This document shows, piece by piece, positions 23,601 to 25,707 of a stretch of 25,707 nucleotides of DNA. The translations under genes and the position numbers were made by a program. Origin of the DNA: Paramecium octaurelia (taxonomy: Eukaryota > Ciliophora > Oligohymenophorea > Peniculida > Parameciidae); contig CAJJDP010000119.1 of NCBI GenBank assembly GCA_905182995.1, positions 19,983 through 45,689 on the forward strand, read 5' to 3'. The notes under the pieces are model-generated. The model made no database searches. It saw nothing but the letters and a program-made list of their open reading frames with translations, and had not been told where the DNA came from. The first letter of the stretch is position 1; the number at the start of each line of letters is the position of its first letter.

Positions 23601-25257
23601 GTAAACGGCCTGAAAATAGTTGAATCTAAATTTTGGATAGTGGCTCATCAAGCGAAATTCTTTATAAGGCATATAACTCAAATATGCAAGTCATTCCTGA
23701 AACCCTTATTTTGACTAAATTTTCCCTCGATTGAATAGGCTTTGACTAAATGAGATTAATCTAAGGAGAAAATTTTGGAGATTTTCAATCAAAAGAACTC
23801 TCAATCAACTTCTAACATCCACTAACCTACTTATTGATAGCATTTGGAACCTCCTGGCTTTAATTTTGCCTAGCCAAGAAGCAATTGGAATGGTAAGGTA
23901 AAGATGTGTCAAAGCTTTTGTAAAAAATTAACAGATCAACTCTACAATATGAAATGAGGAAGAGGAAAACAAAGAAGTTGATGAAGAGTTAAATTCTCTG
24001 GTTGAGTTGGAATAAATTCAACTACGAGCACGGCTTATTAGCATAAACCCTCAGCTAAGGTTAATTATCTATCTGAATTTGTTTTTGAATAGATTTAAGT
24101 ATGCCTGAAGTATTAGTAAAGTATGTATGAGTAAAGGAAATTAGAATGCTAAATGGACCTTTACTCACCAATAGATTCATTGTTTAGAACTGCGGAATTT
24201 CTTTGCTAAGCTTGAAGAGTGTATTAATTTTAATTGGAGAAGATAACAATTATCTACTAAAGTCCTAACTATCAAGAAGAATCATTAAGAGTTCATTAAA
24301 TCATAAACTTCACAAAAGTTTCTCTAAATGTTTCAAGGGATCAAACTTTTAATTTGAATCAATTGAATTAATAAAACCACTCTAACAAGTCATGAAGTTG
24401 GTTTTTAATTTCCACATTAGTATATGAGTGTTCGCCATCATTAATCTCTTTACAATATCATTTAATAATGTTATATTGCTATTTGTTTGTAAAAATAGTT
24501 TATAGCTGAAATTTCTTTATGCTCATCAAATTGCTTTGAAAATGTGGAGTTAATTACTTTATCCTTCTTGATCAAGCTTAATTGATTGTAATTAAAGCGT
24601 TTGATTCTTTAGCAGTAAATTTCCAAAATATAAAATCTCAGATTTAATCTTAATGTCTAATTTAACAAATTTTTTGTGTCTAAAAAACCAACCTATTATA
24701 AAGACTTAATAAACTTGGAAACTAAAGAAAAGTAACCAATTCATTACTCTGATTAACTTTTAGTGAAATAGTTTTGCTTAAGCCAGAAAATTTAATTCTG
24801 ATCTAGAGTCCTTAAGAACTCTAGCTTTATTTCTTAAATTTACGAACAAAAAATCATTTTAATTATAATTTCAAAGATTTCTTCAATAATCTAGCTGTTT
24901 AAATATTCTTCAATATTAAAAGTGCACTTTAATTTTGGATTATTAATTTTTATTTATAACTTAATTATAGCAAATAACTAAATACAACCTTCTATTTTTG
25001 TTGATTTTTTTTGATGAGTTGAAATATTTAGTTTAAAACAAATGTGAGAAAGGTTTACGAGAACAAGTAAGAGAGAAGAATAAGGGGGCAATTCGTCATA
25101 ATTTTTTAAAAAGTTAAAATAAAGCTTTCGCCTAAAAAATTGTCAAAAATCTTCCATTAGTAAGAGATGCATATACGCAGTTTTGAATAAAGTTAGTTAA
25201 ATTAGCAAATGTAACAGATATATCAAATAATATTGTACTAATTCAATTTATAAATAT
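23601..25257. other. decayed element tail, then the 3' flank of the TPR gene
   Basis: The first 600 bases keep scattered protein-like pieces that may be the rest of the retroelement. One near 23638 contains LDSGSSSEIL. Another near 24140-24350 contains AKWTFTHQQIHCLELRN. From about 24360 the sequence is A/T-rich without coding character. The end is the downstream flank of the minus-strand TPR gene. Confidence 0.35.
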
Positions 25258-25707
25258 TCATTTTTTATTTTTTAATTCAACAATTAAACATTTAAATTTC
25301 TCCTAATCTTATTGGCAATATAAGATTGCTTGTTCATAAGTCTTTAGAGCTAAAGAGTAATTCTTGATTTTTTATAATAAATCCCCTAATACAATCAAGA
25401 ATTTTACAAACCTTTATATAAATAAGCATATGTATAAGTTGGATCTAATTGGATTGCTTTATCATAGCAAACAATTGCATCGTTAGATTTGTTAAGGTTA
25501 CTTAAGGAATAACCTAATATAATCAAGAATTTTACAAACCTTTATTAAAATAAGCATTGGTAAAATTTGGATCTAATTCGATTGCTTTATCAAAGCAAAC
25601 AATTGCATCGTTATATTTGTTAAGCTTATGTAAGGAATTACCTAATATAATCAAGAATTTTACAAACCTTTATTATTATAGGCCATCGCCAAATTTGGAT
25701 CTAATTG
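25258..25707 (-). CDS. TPR-repeat protein, 3' end (partial at the window edge)
   Basis: On the minus strand, exons 25707-25668, 25641-25540, 25513-25412 and 25385-25258 join into 123 codons plus TGA (25260-25258). They encode tandem 34-residue tetratricopeptide repeats with the usual signature AYxNKGxSLxxLNKxNDAIVCxDKAI and the LDP turn (for example DAIVCFDKAIELDPN). The last repeat is more divergent (DLLQKIKNYSLALKTYEQAI) and ends in a short Lys-rich tail. In-frame TAA and TAG read as Gln. TPR arrays form a superhelical scaffold for protein-protein binding; the partner cannot be told from sequence. Repeat boundaries, exon length (102 bases) and intron length (26) give a period of exactly 128 bases. 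The 5' part lies beyond 25707. Confidence 0.9.
25386..25411 (-). other. intron, 26 nt (third in the window)
   Basis: Minus-strand GT-AG intron, phase 1, splitting a Gly codon after Tyr-Lys. It differs at a single base from the other two copies. Skipping it restores the TPR frame; reading through breaks it. Confidence 0.85.
25514..25539 (-). other. intron, 26 nt (second in the window)
   Basis: Minus-strand GT-AG intron at the equivalent position of the preceding TPR unit, identical to the copy at 25642-25667. It starts GTTTGT rather than the more usual GTA. Confidence 0.88.
25642..25667 (-). other. intron, 26 nt (first in the window)
   Basis: Minus-strand GT-AG intron after Asn-Asn-Lys, phase 1 in a Gly codon. 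Identical over all 26 bases to the copy at 25514-25539. Confidence 0.88.

Noticed and set aside
23590..23670. Apparent zinc knuckle (SQNCKRPEN) followed by a retroviral-type protease motif (LDSGSS)
   Set aside because: The knuckle lacks most of its Cys and His residues, and the region directly follows a LINE-type RT core, where a gag-protease unit would not be expected. It was treated as coincidence.
25386..25667. The 26-nt segments as internal eliminated sequences rather than introns
   Set aside because: They lack a consistent flanking TA at both ends in all three copies, whereas GT-AG boundaries and frame restoration are perfect in each.

Overview
The window looks like ciliate DNA, most likely from Paramecium or a close relative. 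It is strongly AT-rich. Its two supportable genes read through with TAA and TAG as glutamine and end at TGA. The right-hand gene carries 26-nt GT-AG introns, a size typical of Paramecium. The genus is inference; the code and the introns are read from the sequence. Two runs of N and two local duplications mark it as a scaffolded draft assembly. The amount of decayed coding and retroelement debris would suit germline (micronuclear) DNA, but that is not proven.

Layout. Positions 1-3262: AT-rich, no supportable gene. 3263-8332 (+): one large gene for a type I membrane protein of about 1,270 residues, with a signal peptide, a long extracellular or lumenal domain and a C-terminal membrane helix. 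Its apparent length is inflated by a 1.25-kb false duplication around a single N at 5051, and one likely indel breaks the frame near 7636. 8333-12489: no supportable gene. 12490-17199 (+): a block richer in GC holding a broken gene in two near-identical copies either side of a 358-N gap, more frame-broken coding debris, and a diverged third relative. 17776-18936 (+): another collinear but frame-broken coding remnant. 19743-19931 and 23259-23600 (+): two reverse-transcriptase fragments of non-LTR (LINE) type. 25258-25707 (-): the 3' end of a TPR-repeat gene that runs off the window.

The two intact-looking genes have no visible functional link. The observation most worth pursuing is in the TPR gene. 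Each 34-residue repeat is interrupted at the same place by a 26-nt intron, and the intron copies are almost identical although the exons around them have diverged strongly.

With TGA as the only stop and this composition, open frames of 100-200 codons arise often by chance. Open frames without supporting features were therefore not called as genes.
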